Shown one piece after another: positions 11,701 to 23,551 of a stretch of DNA of 64,000 nt. A program made the translations under genes and the position numbers. The stretch covers positions 15,313,750 through 15,377,749 of the forward strand of contig CM073551.1 in the NCBI GenBank assembly GCA_037074615.1, written 5' to 3'. The stretch comes from Leucaena leucocephala (lineage: Eukaryota; Streptophyta; Magnoliopsida; Fabales; Fabaceae). The notes beneath the pieces were generated by a model. The model saw only the letters and a list, made by a program, of their open reading frames with translations, was not told the DNA's origin and did not search any database. Each line of letters opens with the position of its first letter. The stretch's first letter is position 1.

Positions 11701-12363
11701 AGGCAGGAAAAGATGCAATAGAGTTATGAGAATTTATGTACATGGCCAGATGTAAAACAACTTATTAATTAATAATAATTGTTGTTTGGCATATTTGATT
11801 GATATATAATGGATGTATGCTTATGTATGTAATGTTGGTTGCTGAAAATTAACACTATGAACAGTAACCCGTGGGGACATGAGGATATTTGACCCATAAT
11901 TAAAAATAGTAAATGGATGTATAAATGTATGATATTTTTAAGGTAAATAGTAGACATACCAGTATTCGATTTGATATATAGTATGACTCATTTGGATGTC
12001 TACACAAGGAGATATAAATTATCAAAGTTGGGACCAGAATGCTGGATTCAGGAGAAAAACGTTGGATGAACAGTAAAGTTTTAACGTTGACTACGTTGAC
12101 TTGGTCAATGAATTGCCAACGAGTTATTTTTTCCTGAAATATAATTGAGTTATCTTCAATTATAAATTTGAACCACTTCATTTTTATTTTTGTAGAATTA
12201 GTTATGATTTTTCAAAGTTAGGTCACTCATCTGGAATTTGCACAGTGAATAGTACTCAATAAGAGTAAAACTCCAGATTAAGAAATTAGACTTCAATGAA
12301 CTTGTAAGTGGCTCTAAATGCTACAAAATGGTCCCTAAGACGTATGAAAGTAAGGATGTTTCA
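8731..12363 (+). mobile_element. Solo LTR B2 nested in the 3' LTR of A
   Basis: A 3633-bp LTR starting TGTAACACCC and ending GGATGTTTCA, flanked by the exact duplication CAAGG (8726-8730 and 12364-12368). It has no internal region, so it is a solo LTR and the latest insertion in this nest. From about 9470 it matches the B1 LTR; its first 700 bp or so differ from B1 and look like the F/D type U3 start. It contains TATAAATA (11023-11030), a donor-like AG|GTAGTAAC with GT at 11183, an imperfect GAGATTC hairpin (11397-11414) and the conserved block (about 11530-11660). Confidence 0.93.
11023..11030 (+). promoter_or_regulatory. TATA box of solo LTR B2
   Basis: TATAAATA followed by a run of C, then a GAGAGAG-rich leader and AG|GTAGTAAC. 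Any transcript from here would run antisense to element A. Confidence 0.65.
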
Positions 12364-12368
12364 CAAGG

Positions 12369-13949
12369 AGTATCACATACTCATATCACATCATCATCAT
12401 CATCACACAACATTCCATGCTCAACCAAACCTTCATGCATAACAAGTAAGCAAAACAATCAAAGCACATAAGTTTATAGTTAGATATTCTTGCTACCTCT
12501 TGTAGATCCTTGTTCCTTTCCTTCTTGTAATGGTCTTTCCTTGCCACAAATATCAAAACCTAGGCATTACAAGATAATTACCAAATTATAACTCCATTCC
12601 AAACAAAATCCAAGTTAGTTTCAATAAGCTCCCTTTTTCCAAAAATTCCCATTTTGGTTCCAATGCTTCCCATACTTGTTCCTCCTCTTTACCCCCCCAC
12701 AAAATCTCATTTTAAGACCATTGGAAACATTAAAATCATGAAATTCAAATCACTGTTCACGCGAGTGAACAGTACCCGTGAGGAATTTTCAACATTATAA
12801 CCTTTAATTCCAATGGTTTCCAAGGTTCAAAACCTTCCAATCCTACCCAAAATCATCATATAAACTCAATGGAAGCATTAAATAATTGAAATTCCATTTT
12901 CTTCTATCATGAACAGTGCAACCCGAAATGGTAAAGTGAAGAACATCAACTTACCTTACTTGCTCCTTCAAGACACTCGCTTCTTCCTTCCTTTCTTCCA
13001 CTTTCTTTCTCTAGAACTCACTTCTCTCTTTAAAGGAGCTCTTGGGTGTGAAGAATGAATGGAAAGGGGGGTATTTATAGCAAAAGTCATGTGCCATTTG
13101 AAGGCTAAGATCACTTTGAAAGCTATTTGATCTTGGAATGTCTTTTCACTTTGGCTCATGACCTCATCACCATGACCTCACTAGCATGACATCACTTGGG
13201 ACACCTAAACTCTCTTCTTGGCGCCATTTTTAGTCCATGTGGGTCCCACCATGTGCAAAACATAATTCTTACTTTATTCTCTTTTTCTTTATTTCCAAAA
13301 ATCCATAAATTATTTATTTTTGGACTTGGGCTCCAAGACAACTTTTGGGCCTTATTGGGCTGGCCTAGGATGACATGTTGGGTCTCTTTTAGGTCCAATA
13401 GCTAATTGGCCCAAATCCCAATGTATTTTCCTTATACCGATATCCATAAATCACCCTGATCTTAGCATAAATGCTAAACACCTCTTTTAATCGTTCTAAC
13501 ATTTTTAGAAATTCATTCTAATATAAAATGAATTCTCTACAAAGTTTCATAATTTTATGAGCCCCAGAAGTCTTGTTAAAAATTATATACGTTTCCTTTA
13601 ACCCTTTATCGGTGTCCTTTTTCACCGTAAATTCCATAATTAATTCTACAAGACTCCTTTTTGACTTTTGTCAACTCCATAAATTCTCATATTAATTATA
13701 ATAATTTATTATCAAATTTCCTCTGATATCCATCTATTGTGTGAAATGACCAAAATGCCCTCCATTTACTTCTGGTTTCTTAGGGCATCACAGTAGCATT
13801 TTCGTAATTTTGTACTTTGGCTCTTAGACTTTCTTCCTCTTCCAATTAATCCTTTTCTTTACATAAATATGGCCACATCTTTTCCAAAAATATCATATAT
13901 TTCATTTAACCTGTACATACAACTTAGTACCGAAATTAGGGATGTTACA
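12369..13949 (-). mobile_element. 3' LTR of element A, second piece (U3 side)
   Basis: Continues the 3' LTR after solo LTR B2 and matches 20937-22545. It ends GGGATGTTACA beside the polypurine tract. It contains the inverted repeat ACTGTTCAC-GCGA-GTGAACAGT (12752-12773), TATAAATA on the minus strand (13072-13079), and a strong donor-like AG|GTAAGT at 12954/12955. The 5' LTR copy has an extra 20 or so bp near 21700 and a second GAACAGTGCAT unit near 21480. Confidence 0.9.
13072..13079 (-). promoter_or_regulatory. TATA box of A 3' LTR
   Basis: TATAAATA on the minus strand, followed in sense by CCCCC and, about 117 bp later, the donor-like AAG|GTAAGTTGAT. Confidence 0.65.
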
Positions 13950-13967
13950 TTTCTCTCCCCCTTAAAA
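13950..13967 (-). other. Polypurine tract of element A
   Basis: On the minus strand TTTTAAGGGGGAGAGAAA runs straight into the LTR start TGTAACATCC. This is the usual plus-strand primer site, and the preceding GGGGACGAAATTTATT stretch is also found before the B1 and G tracts. Confidence 0.85.
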
Positions 13968-14002
13968 TAAATTTCGTCCCCGAAATTTACAACATATACA
14001 CC

Positions 14003-17000
14003 CTACCGAAATAAATTAGGGTACATCTCCTTCATCTTTTGTTCTGTTTCCTAGGTAGCTTCATTCTCTGTTAGTCCTTTCCATATCACTTTGACTATAG
14101 GAATCTGCTTATTCCGCAGCTGCTTGACCTTTCGATCAACTATTTGAACTGGTCCAACTTCATAAGTCAGGTCATCTCGCAACGCAATTTCATCTTGTTT
14201 AATCACATGCATTGGATCTGGAACATACTTCTTCAGCTGGGAAACATGGAATACATCATGTATCTGGCTGAGATTTGGAGGAAGTGCCAACTTGTAGGCC
14301 ACTGATCCTATCCTTGAGAGAATCTGAAATGGTCCGATGTATCTGGGATGCAACTTCTTCACCTTGATTGATCGTCCAGCTCCCGTAGTTGGAGTTAACT
14401 TAAGAAACACATGCTCGCCTTCTTCAAACTCCAACAACTTTCATCAGACATCTGCATAACTCTTTTGTCGACTTTGAGCCTTCATCATCCGTTTTCTGAT
14501 CATTGCAATCTGCTCAGCAGTCTGATCCACAATATTAGGACCATACATTCTTCTTTCACTTAACTCAAGCCAGCATAAGGGAGATCTACACTTTCTTCCA
14601 TAAAGTGCTTCAATTGGGGCCATCTGAATACTAGCTTGATAGCTATTATTGTATGCAAATTCTATCAATGGTAGATGAGTATCCCAACTGCCTTTAAAAT
14701 CCAAGACACATGCTCTCAACATAACTTCTAGTGGCTGGATTATTCTCTCAGACTGACCATCTGTTTGAGGATGATAAGCTATGCTGAATCTGAGAGTAGT
14801 ACCCATCTCTCGCTACAAAGCCCTCCAAAAGTTTGACGTGAATCGAGGGTCTCTGTCAGACACAATACTGCTTAGGATTCCATGCAGTCTAACAATTTCC
14901 TTTATGTACAATCTTGCCAACTTCTCTAGGGAATCCCTCTTATTTATTGCCAGGAAATGAGCTGACTTTGTCAACCGATCAATTACCACCCATGTTGCAT
15001 CATGCTTAGTTGGGGTCATGGGTAGTCCTTCTACAAAGTCCATGGCAATACTGTCCCACTTCCATTCAGGGACATCTAGAGGTTGCAATGTTCCTGCTGG
15101 CTTCTGATGCTCAATCTTCACTTTCTGGCATGTTAAGCACTTGGACACATAAGCTACTACATCTTTCTTCAGTCCAGGCCACCAAAATAATCTTTTAACA
15201 TCATAATACATCTTGGTCATACCTGGATACACTGTATATCGGCTTTTGTGCGCTTCATCCAGAATCTTTTCCCTTAGTCCCCTAGCATTAGGGATATAGG
15301 GTCTTCCTCTAAACTGCAATAATCCATCTGAGGAAATCTCAAAATTCTTAGTCTGCCCTCTCTCCAGCTTGTCCTTAAAAATCATTGCGAGCTTATCCTG
15401 TCCTTGAGCCTCTTTAATCTCATCTTCTATGCAAGCTTTGACATGTACTCCCCCGTAGGAACTTTCTGTCACTTGCATCTGATACAAAGGGCTCCAATCT
15501 CGCATATCCTCAATCAACTTTAATTATTTGATCATCATATATGCTACCTGCACCACCTTTCTACTCAGAGCATCAGCCACTACGTTGGCTTTTCCTGGAT
15601 GGTACTTAATTTGGAAATCGTAATCCTTTAACAATTCCATCCATCGTCGTTGTCTCATATTTAGCTCTTTCTGATCCTGCAGATACTTCAGGCTTTTGTG
15701 GTCACAGTACAATTCAATTGTAGCTCCATATAAATAATGCCTCCATATCTTCAGAGCATAAACCACCGCTGCAAGCTCCAGATCATGAGTAGGATAATTC
15801 TGTTCATGCGACTTTAACTGCCGAGAGGCGTAGGCTACTACTCTACCTTGCTGCATCAGTACACATCCCAACCCCTGTTTACTAGTATCAGTGTAGACTA
15901 CATAAGTCTGAGCTGGGTCTGGGATAATCAGCACAGGAGTAGTGGTTAATTTCTGTTTTAACTCTTGAAAACTAGCTTCGCACTTCTCGTCCCACTTAAA
16001 TTGCTGATTCTTTCTGGTAAGCTTGGTTAGTGGCAAGGCAATTCGAGAAAAGTCCTGGATGAATCTTCTATAATACCCTGCTAAGCCCAAGAAACTTCTG
16101 ATCTCTGTCACCGTCTTTGGCTGCTCCCAGCTTAAAATAGCTTCAACTTTGCTAGGATCCACAGCTACCCCGTCTTGGGATATGACGTGACCAAGAAATT
16201 TGACTTCTGAAAGCCAAAACTCACAATTACTAAGCTTAGTGTAGAGCTGCCTCTCTTTGAGGGTACCAAGAACAATTCTCAAATGCCTTTCATGCTCCTC
16301 AGCAGACTTGGAGTAAACTAGAATATCATCTATGAAGACCACCACAAATTGATCTAAATAAGGCCTGAAGATCCGGTTCATATAATCCATGAAAATTGCA
16401 GGCGCATTAGTCAGACCAAAAGGCATAACTAAAAACTCGAAATGCCCATAACGTGTTCTGAAAGCAGTCTTTGAAATGTCATCTGACTTAATTCTCAACT
16501 GATGATAGCCAGATCGTAAATCAATCTTGGAGAATAGACTCGCTCCAGCCAATTGATCTAGCAAATTGTCAATTCTGGGGAGAGGGTACTTGTTCTTAAC
16601 CGTGATCTTGTTTAGCTCTCTGTAGTCAATACACAGCCTTAAGCTGCCATCTTTCTTTTTAACAAATAGCACTGGGCCACCCCAAGGAGAAACACTAGGT
16701 CGTATGAAACCCTTCTCTAAAAGCTCCTCAATCTGCTTCTTCAGCTCACTCATTTCATTAGGAGCCATCCGGTATGGGGCTTTGGATACTGGTCCCGCTC
16801 CAGGCATAATATCGATTGCGAACTCCACTTCTCGCTCTGGAGGCAATCCTTGAATTTCCGTTGGGAAGACTTCAGGAAATTCATTAACTATTGCAATCGT
16901 CTCAATTCCTTCTTCAACTTCTGCTTGAACAGAGAGGAAAACCATGTATCCTTGACATCCTTTCTGCAAGCATTTATTTGCTTGTGCCTCCGTTATGAAA

Positions 17001-17541
17001 TTCAGTCTTACTTCTGGACTCTGATCTGCTACCGTCGAACCAAGAACTAGCGTCTTGTTCTTGCAGTCCAGCATTACATTATTGGAGGACAACCAATTTA
17101 AACCAAGTATAACCTCCATCTCTCGAAAAGGCATGCATATTAGGTCTAGGGCTGTACAACAATGCTCATACCGCACAATAATATTCAAACAAGCATCAGA
17201 GGTAACTACCCTAGCACTTGTGGGAGTTGTCACATATATGTCATAATGCAATTTACTAATCATCAGGCCTAGACATCTAGCACAATCATAGAAAATAAGA
17301 GAATGACTTACACCAGAATCAAACAGAGCAATCACTGAGTGATCATTAATATAGATTGTACCTTGAATCATCTTAGGTGATTTCTGTGCATCTTCTCTGG
17401 AAAGTGCAAATACGCGTCCTTGCGTCCGCGGCCTTTGATCAGCTGCTGCCTGAGGACATTCCCGAGCAAAATGTCCTGGCTTATCACAAGTATAGCAGAC
17501 ATTTTGGCTCACCCAACAAGGCCTATCCCCATGATTTTCCC
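14003..17541 (-). pseudogene. pol: Pol of element A (protease, RT, RNase H, integrase, chromodomain-like end), interrupted
   Basis: One minus-strand frame from the zinc knuckle to the end of pol, broken only by in-frame stops. Seen in order: knuckle [14 protein letters not shown]; protease active site FDSGVSHS (family usually DSGA); RT with [13 protein letters not shown] and the catalytic FIDD; RNase H ([32 protein letters not shown]); integrase zinc domain, where the usual HPG is YPG so one zinc ligand is lost, then CLTCQ; integrase core with MDFVEG, SDRDPRF and the glutamate of QSER; and a chromodomain-like tail near 14003-14110. Stops are TAA at 15524-15526, TAG at 14813-14815, paired TGA TGA at 14441-14446 and TAG at 14051-14053. 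Intact, it would copy element RNA to cDNA and insert it. Lineage (Tekay/Del chromovirus) is inferred from domain order and the tail. Confidence 0.92.
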
Positions 17542-18557
17542 ACATTTGTTGCACACTTGGGCTCTTGTGTCTCTGTTACTCAGCCCTCCTCGGTAATTTC
17601 CTTTGCCAGGTCTCTTATTCTGCCATGGCTGCTTCCTTTTTCTGTAGTTACTGCTTCTCGCAGCATCTTGGCTTCGACCGGCCTTCTCAGGAATTGTCTG
17701 TTCCTTGCTTACAGGCCTGGACAATATCCTGTGATTCATACTGCCCTCCACAATACGACAAGCCTCCACAGCCTTGTTAAACTGGTTGTATTGTTGAGGA
17801 GTCATCTTCTCCTTCAGCGTAGAGTTCAATCCTCTGATCATCCGTTCTGTCATCCAGCGCTCATCATCAACTTGACGCAGGTAGGTAGAATATTGGGATA
17901 GACGGATGAATTTGGCTAGGTACTCATCAAAGGATTCTCTTTCTCCTTGTCTCAGCACAAGGAATTCTGCTTCTCTCTCGTCCCTCACAGATTGAGGAAA
18001 ATACTTTGCATAGAATTGTTCAAGAAACACTTCCCAAGTGACTGGAATGTTTCTTGCTTGCATAAGCAGTTCTGTATTTTTCTACCACCTATCAGCATCC
18101 TTCTCCAGCTGGTAGATGGCCATCTGAGCCTTTGTCTCCGTTGGGCAATCCAGAACTTTAAAAATCTTTTCCAATCGACTGATCCAATCCTCTGCAGCCT
18201 GGACCTCAAAGGTTCCTTCAAATATGGAAGGATTATGCTGGCAGAACCTGACCATCCATTGCTGAATGCTAATTACATGATCTGTCTGCTCAGCCGTCTA
18301 GGTGGCTCTACCGGACGCTGTACTCTTTCTGCGGCTGTATTCGCTGCTTCAGATGGTTCTGGAGGCCTCATATTGTTCACTGCTACAGCCACTGCTGCGG
18401 CTATAGCAGTATCTCTATCCTGTTCACTTCGTGCTTGTGTCACACGCATTTCTTTTATCATTTTCTGTTGTTGCTCCAGCCTCTCTAAGATTAGCTGATT
18501 AATATCCCTTGTGTTCTCCGGTTCCTCTACCGTAACGGTTCTTCTTGTACGAACCAT
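17542..18557 (-). pseudogene. gag: Gag of element A, frameshifted
   Basis: Capsid/nucleocapsid protein. The start MVRTRRTVTVEEPEN at 18557 matches that of B1 gag. In order: an ILERLEQQQ coiled-coil-like helix, an alanine/valine-rich helix, the capsid region with VTWEVFLEQFYAKYF and LRQGERESFDEYL, then a basic stretch and a knuckle beginning CNKCGK. Breaks: a frameshift with a stop near 18270, a TAG in place of tryptophan at 18082-18084, and a single-base loss near 17540 that shifts it out of the pol frame. In the undamaged form gag and pol appear to be one continuous frame. The retrotransposon gag identity follows from capsid motifs plus CCHC knuckles. Confidence 0.88.
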
Positions 18558-18728
18558 TTTTTGCTTTGCTTTACGGTCTAGAAGAAAAATCTAACAGAAG
18601 AAGAATACTATAAACAACATAATTTATATTCTATTAAAAACACATCATACAGTCATCAAAAGTCATACATATAGTGCCATACTGGTCTTTATAACTACAT
18701 GGAGAACATTATTATTTCTAAACATACC

Positions 18729-19538
18729 CTAGTCCTTCTTAAACTTAATTCTAATAAATTCTTTAATCAAATAAATCCAATCAGGTATGTCTTCGTAAGG
18801 ATCTTCTCCAAAGTATTCATCTAATTCCGTTCTCAAAGTAGGGGTGGTTGGCAGAATTTCATCCATAATGACTGTCCAATCATCCAGCGTCAATGTATCT
18901 GGTTGGAAAGCTTGATAGGCTTCTCTTACTCTGGTAATAAAATCCTGATAAACTACGTAGTCCTGATCCCTGCTTCTGTCTAAAAGTCCTTTAAGACTGT
19001 ATAGCTGCTTGGCTAACTCCACGGCTCTCTCAAAGTGCTCTTCACTCATATGCCCTGTTGGTGATAGCTCTATAACTATATTTCCTAGATATAACTCTAC
19101 CATGGTTAGTCTAGGTCTACTAGGACCTGGGATGTTCGTCTGATCAGGTACTCTGCTAGGTCCTGGGACATCTGGGTTAATTGACTATCTCAGAGTATGT
19201 CCTACTGTACCTCCAACCTGGGAATACTGATCATTGGGCTGTCCTGATTGAGCTCCCTAATTGGTCTCCATATCTATACCTGCTACAGCTGCGTATACTG
19301 TAGTTATAGGCATAGTTGGGATAGGTTCTTCCTGTATCCCCTCGGGTGTCCTGGTCGGAATATTGGACCCTCCTGCGGAACTAACCTCTTTAGCATCACT
19401 AATCATAGGAGGGATCCACATATCAGAATCACTATCTAGTATCTCTTCCTTCTCCTCTGAGCTATCCAAGATATAGACATCTGGTCTAGGGTCTCCTTGG
19501 TTTACGGTGGTTTCTGATCTGGTTCTACCTCTAGCCAT
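18729..19538 (-). pseudogene. Extra ORF upstream of gag in element A (unknown function)
   Basis: A 269-codon frame lying between the primer-binding site and gag, interrupted by TAG at 19257-19259 and at 19185-19187, both in frame. It starts MARGRTRSETTVNQ, has an acidic serine-rich stretch (SSEEKEE), a proline-rich middle (VPGPSR), and a more conserved carboxyl part with YQDFITRVREAYQ, PTTPTLRTELDEYF and DWIYLIKEFIRIKFKKD. Element B1 has the same ORF in the same place (23552-24250) with the same motifs, so the frame was kept under selection or recently shared. I recognise no domain. It is not gag, because gag follows separately at 18557. Confidence 0.7.
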
Positions 19539-19628
19539 CCTGCAAGTATTAACTTAATGTCATTTATGATAGCTTTACTAATAGGTATCTATAGATCATC
19601 TATTCAGAGCATTTTCTAATCCAGAATC

Positions 19629-19644
19629 CTTTGCTCTGATACCA
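19629..19644 (-). other. Primer-binding site of element A
   Basis: TGGTATCAGAGCAAAG on the minus strand, 3 bases from the 5' LTR edge at 19648. It matches plant initiator-Met tRNA over the first 12 bases. Confidence 0.88.
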
Positions 19645-19647
19645 AAG

Positions 19648-22545
19648 TGAAACATCCTTCTTTATATCTCTCAAAGTACTCTTGGTATAGCTCTCTTACA
19701 GTGGATTATATCTCTCTTGCCGAAAATCTTGGTAGAAAATAACTGTATTGATTCGATAATTCCCCATGAGAACTACCATTCTACGCAAGTACCCAGGAAA
19801 GACTGGATGAACCGGCTAGGTCCACTCACTTCCAGCCTCCTTAGACAGCACCTACGTACACAGTACTTTGTATAGTCTACCAGCACAACGGTATTTTCTA
19901 ACAAATTTCTTTAAATCTTAACCTTAAAACCTTGACCTTAATTTTGAAATTTAACCTTACTCAATTGAAACTATTTTAGAACATTGGAATACCTCTTAAC
20001 CTCAAAAACATGAATTTCCAATAGTTGGGCTTACGGTTACTGTTTACTGCCACTATTCACTCGGTAATTCCAGATTACAACCTGAACTTTGGAAATTCAT
20101 AACTAAATCTAAACAAATTGTTTTAAGGTGATTCCAATTTCTAATGAAAGATATTTCATTTAAATTTGAGAGAAATATATTAAAATGAGATCTTCTTGTC
20201 TATATCAAATCAGTTTATTCGTTGAACTTTACTGTTCATTTGGTAAATCTGGAAGTTCCAGTTTCTTTGCCCCATTTTCAAAAATTCATTTCTCCTTGTA
20301 TACTTATCCAATTGAGTTGAATTACATATGTATTTAAACCTCCATATGTATACTTTAATGTCACAAAAGTTTGAGGAAAAAATCATTCGTTTAGTATATG
20401 AAATTAGCGCATGAACCTCACTGCCGCTGAGTAGTCATTTTACCTTATTCCAGATTTCAACTCCTAACTTTGAAAAATCATACCAATTTTAGTTCTTAAC
20501 CAAATGAGCCGTTCTTGGTGTCCATTTAAAGCTATAGATCTTATCTATGTTCATGCCAAATTTCATATGAAAACTCATCATATAAGTCAATCAAAATACC
20601 GATGGAAGTACACTACCTCAGATTGGATTTATGAGTAGCATGCATCATACAAACCAAAACATCATCTTGTAATTAAAGTGCACACTCTTTAAATTATGTA
20701 CAATCATCCATCAACATTTACCCTCTTGCCTTGAGAAGATCCAGCACCTAGAGCATGTTTAATTATATGGAAGGAATGAGATTTCATGGAAATCCCAATA
20801 GCAAGTAATATAAACTATAAGGTTATGCATATTTGATTGAATGCCTAATATGTTATCATGCAATGGGAGCTAATTCATGCTTATACATAAGCAACTCTAA
20901 TATGCATATTGTCATGACATATATTGCAAGGAGTATCACATACTCATATCACATCATCATCATCATCACACAACATTCCATGCTCAACCAAACCTTCATG
21001 CATAACAAGTAAGCAAAACAATCAAAGCACATAAGTTTATAGTTAGATATTCTTGCTACCTCTTGTAGATCCTTGTTCCTTTCCTTCTTGTAATGGTCTT
21101 TCCTTGCCACAAATGTCAAAACCTAGGCATTACAAGATAATTACCAAATTATAACTCCATTCCAAACAAAATCCAAGTCTAGTTTCAATAAGCTCCCTTT
21201 TTCCAAAAATTCCCATTTTGGTTCCAATGCTTCCCATACTTGTTCCTCCACTTTATCCCCACTCAAAATCTCATTTTAAGACCATTGGAAGCATCAAAAT
21301 TATGAAATTCAAATCACTGTTCACACGAGTGAACAGTACCCGTGAGGAATTTTCAACATTATAACCTTTAATTCCAATGGTTTCCAAGGTTCAAAACCTT
21401 CCAATCCTACACAAAATCATCATATAAACTCAATGGAAGCATTAAATAATTGAAATTCCATTTTCTTCTATCATGAACAGTGCATGAACAGTGCAACCCG
21501 AAATGGTAAAGTGAAGAACATCAACTTACCTTACTTGCTCCTTCAAGACACTCGCTTCTTCCTTCCTTTCTTCCACTTTCTTTCTCTAGAACTCACTTCT
21601 CTCTCTAAAGGAGCTCTTGGGTGTGAAGAATGAATGGAAAGGGGGGGTATTTATAGCAAAAGTCATGTGCCATTTGAAGGCCAAGATCACTTTGGAAACT
21701 ATTTGATCTAATGGTTAAAGGTTTGATCTTGGAATATCTTTTTACTTTGGTTCATGACCTCATCACCATGACCTCACTAGCATGACATCACTTGGGACAC
21801 CTAAACTCTCTTCTTGGCGCCATTTTTAGTCCATGTGGGTCCCACCATGTGCCAAACATAATTCTTACTTTATTCTCTTTTTCTTTATTTCCAAAAATCC
21901 ATAAATTATTTATTTTTGGACTTGGGCTCCAAGACAACTTTTGGGCCTTATTGGGCTGGCCTAGGATGACATGTTGGGTCTCTTTTAGGTCCAATAGCTA
22001 ATTGGCCCAAATCCCAATGTATTTTCCTTATACCGATATCCATAAATCACCCTGATCTTAGCATAAATGCTAAACACCTCTTTTAATCGTTCTAACATTT
22101 TTAGAAATTCATTCTAATATAAAATGAATTCTCTACAAAGTTTCATAATTTTATGAGCCCCAGAAGTCTTGTTAAAAATTATATACGTTTCCTTTAACCC
22201 TTTATCGGTGTCCTTTTTCACCGTAAATTCCATAATTAATTCTACAAGACTCCTTTTTGACTTCTGTCAACTCCATAAATTCTCATATTAATTATAATAA
22301 TTTATTATCAAATTTCCTCTGATATCCATCTATTGTGTGAAATGACCAAAATGCCCTCCATTTACTTCTGGTTTCTTAGGGCATCACAGTGGCATTTTTG
22401 TAATTTTGTACTTTGGCTTTTTGACTTTCTTTCTCTTCCAATTAATCCTTTTCTTTACATAAATATGGCCACATATTTTCCAAAAATATCATATATTTCA
22501 TTTAACCTATACATACAACTTAGTACCGAAATTAGGGATGTTACA
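19648..22545 (-). mobile_element. 5' LTR of element A
   Basis: A 2898-bp LTR, TGAAACATCC...GGGATGTTACA on the plus strand. In sense order (minus): U3 with GGGCATTTTGGTCATTT-type motifs, TATAAATA (21648-21655), a GA-rich leader, donor-like AG|GTAAGT at 21529/21530, the ACTGTTCAC inverted repeat (21316-21337), a GAGATTTC-ATG-GAAATCCC hairpin (20778-20796) and the conserved block (about 19745-19865). The right flank TGAAG (22546-22550) is the target duplication. Confidence 0.92.
21648..21655 (-). promoter_or_regulatory. TATA box of A 5' LTR
   Basis: TATAAATA on the minus strand, then seven C. It is the promoter of element A's full-length RNA. The donor-like AAG|GTAAGT sits about 120 bp downstream. 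Confidence 0.72.
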
Positions 22546-22550
22546 TGAAG

Positions 22551-23438
22551 GACGCCGTTAGGCTGCCGAAATTCCAGCAAAGTGGTAAAGAAAGGAACTG
22601 ATACGTACTGTGCACGTAGGTGCTATCTAAGGAGGCTGGAAGTGAGTGGACCTAGCCGGTTCATCCAGTATTTCCTGGGTACTTACGTAGAATGGTAGTT
22701 CTCACGGGAATTATCGAATCGGTACAAGATCGGTTACTTTCTAAAGACAAAGTATAGCCGTTATGCTGCCAGATTTTAGAGAAAAAGGATGTATTAGAAA
22801 TATGAGATTTTTCTACATGTTATGATGAATAACAACTTATTAATTATTAATGAGTATTATTTGGCATGCTTGACTGATATATGAAGAATGTATGCATATG
22901 TATGCAAGATTGAAATGCTGAAATTTACCACTGTGAACAGTAACACGTACCACCTAATGAGGTTTGACCCATCATTAAAAATAGTAAATGAATGAATAAA
23001 AGTATGAAATTTTTATCGTAAATAGTAGACATATTAAGATTCGATTTGATATATAATATGCCTCGTTTGGATGTCTACACATGGAGTTATAAATTGCCAA
23101 AGTTGGTACTAGAATACTGGATTTAGGAGAAAACGTGGGATGAACAGTAAAGTTTTAACATTGACCCACGTTGACTTGGGCAAAGATTGGTCAATGAGTG
23201 ATTTTTCACTAAAATATAATTGAGTTAGCTTCATGTATCAATTGGAACCACTTCATTTCAATTTTTTTATAATTAATTATGATTTTCCGAAGTTAGGTCA
23301 CTCATCTGGAATTTACACAGTGAACAGTACCCGAGAAGAGTAAAATTCCAGATTGAGATATTGGACTTCAATGACCTTGAAAGTGGCTCTAAATGCTACC
23401 AAATGATCCGTAAAATGTACGAAAGTAAAGACGTTTCA
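22551..23438 (+). mobile_element. 5' LTR of B1, right part
   Basis: Resumes the B1 LTR after element A and matches the 3' LTR up to its end (here AAAGACGTTTCA). It holds the conserved block (about 22597-22720) and TTGACC/TTGACTTGG motifs near 23160-23200, and stops 3 bases before the primer-binding site. Confidence 0.88.
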
Positions 23439-23441
23439 TTT

Positions 23442-23457
23442 TGGTATCAGAGCAAAG
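23442..23457 (+). other. Primer-binding site of B1
   Basis: TGGTATCAGAGCAAAG, beginning 3 bases after the LTR end at 23438. Initiator-Met tRNA type; identical to the sites in A, C and G. Confidence 0.88.
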
Positions 23458-23551
23458 GATTCTGGCTTAGGAAGTGCTCTGAGTAGATGATTTTTGGATA
23501 GATATACCATGATAAAGTTGTCATAATTGACACTAAGTTAGTATTTGCAGG

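Larger units (their letters stand above)
7446..22545 (-). mobile_element. Complete Tekay-type Ty3/Gypsy element A inserted in the B1 LTR
   Basis: Minus-strand element with both LTRs, primer-binding site, extra ORF, gag, pol with chromodomain-like end and polypurine tract. Exact 5-bp duplication TGAAG at 7441-7445 and 22546-22550. With A removed, the flanks rejoin to give a continuous LTR that matches 11450-11500 of solo LTR B2 (GTCAAAG...TTTTGG...GCCGTTA.GCTGCCGAAATT). Removing solo LTR B2 leaves about 11.5 kb. In the first 160 bp or so the two LTRs differ at about five positions by eye. Confidence 0.93.

Noticed and set aside
12388..12410. CATCATCATCATCAC and other short simple repeats considered as CRISPR-like or telomeric arrays
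   Set aside because: These are ordinary trinucleotide microsatellites in LTRs; there are no spacer-repeat units and no TTTAGGG arrays.
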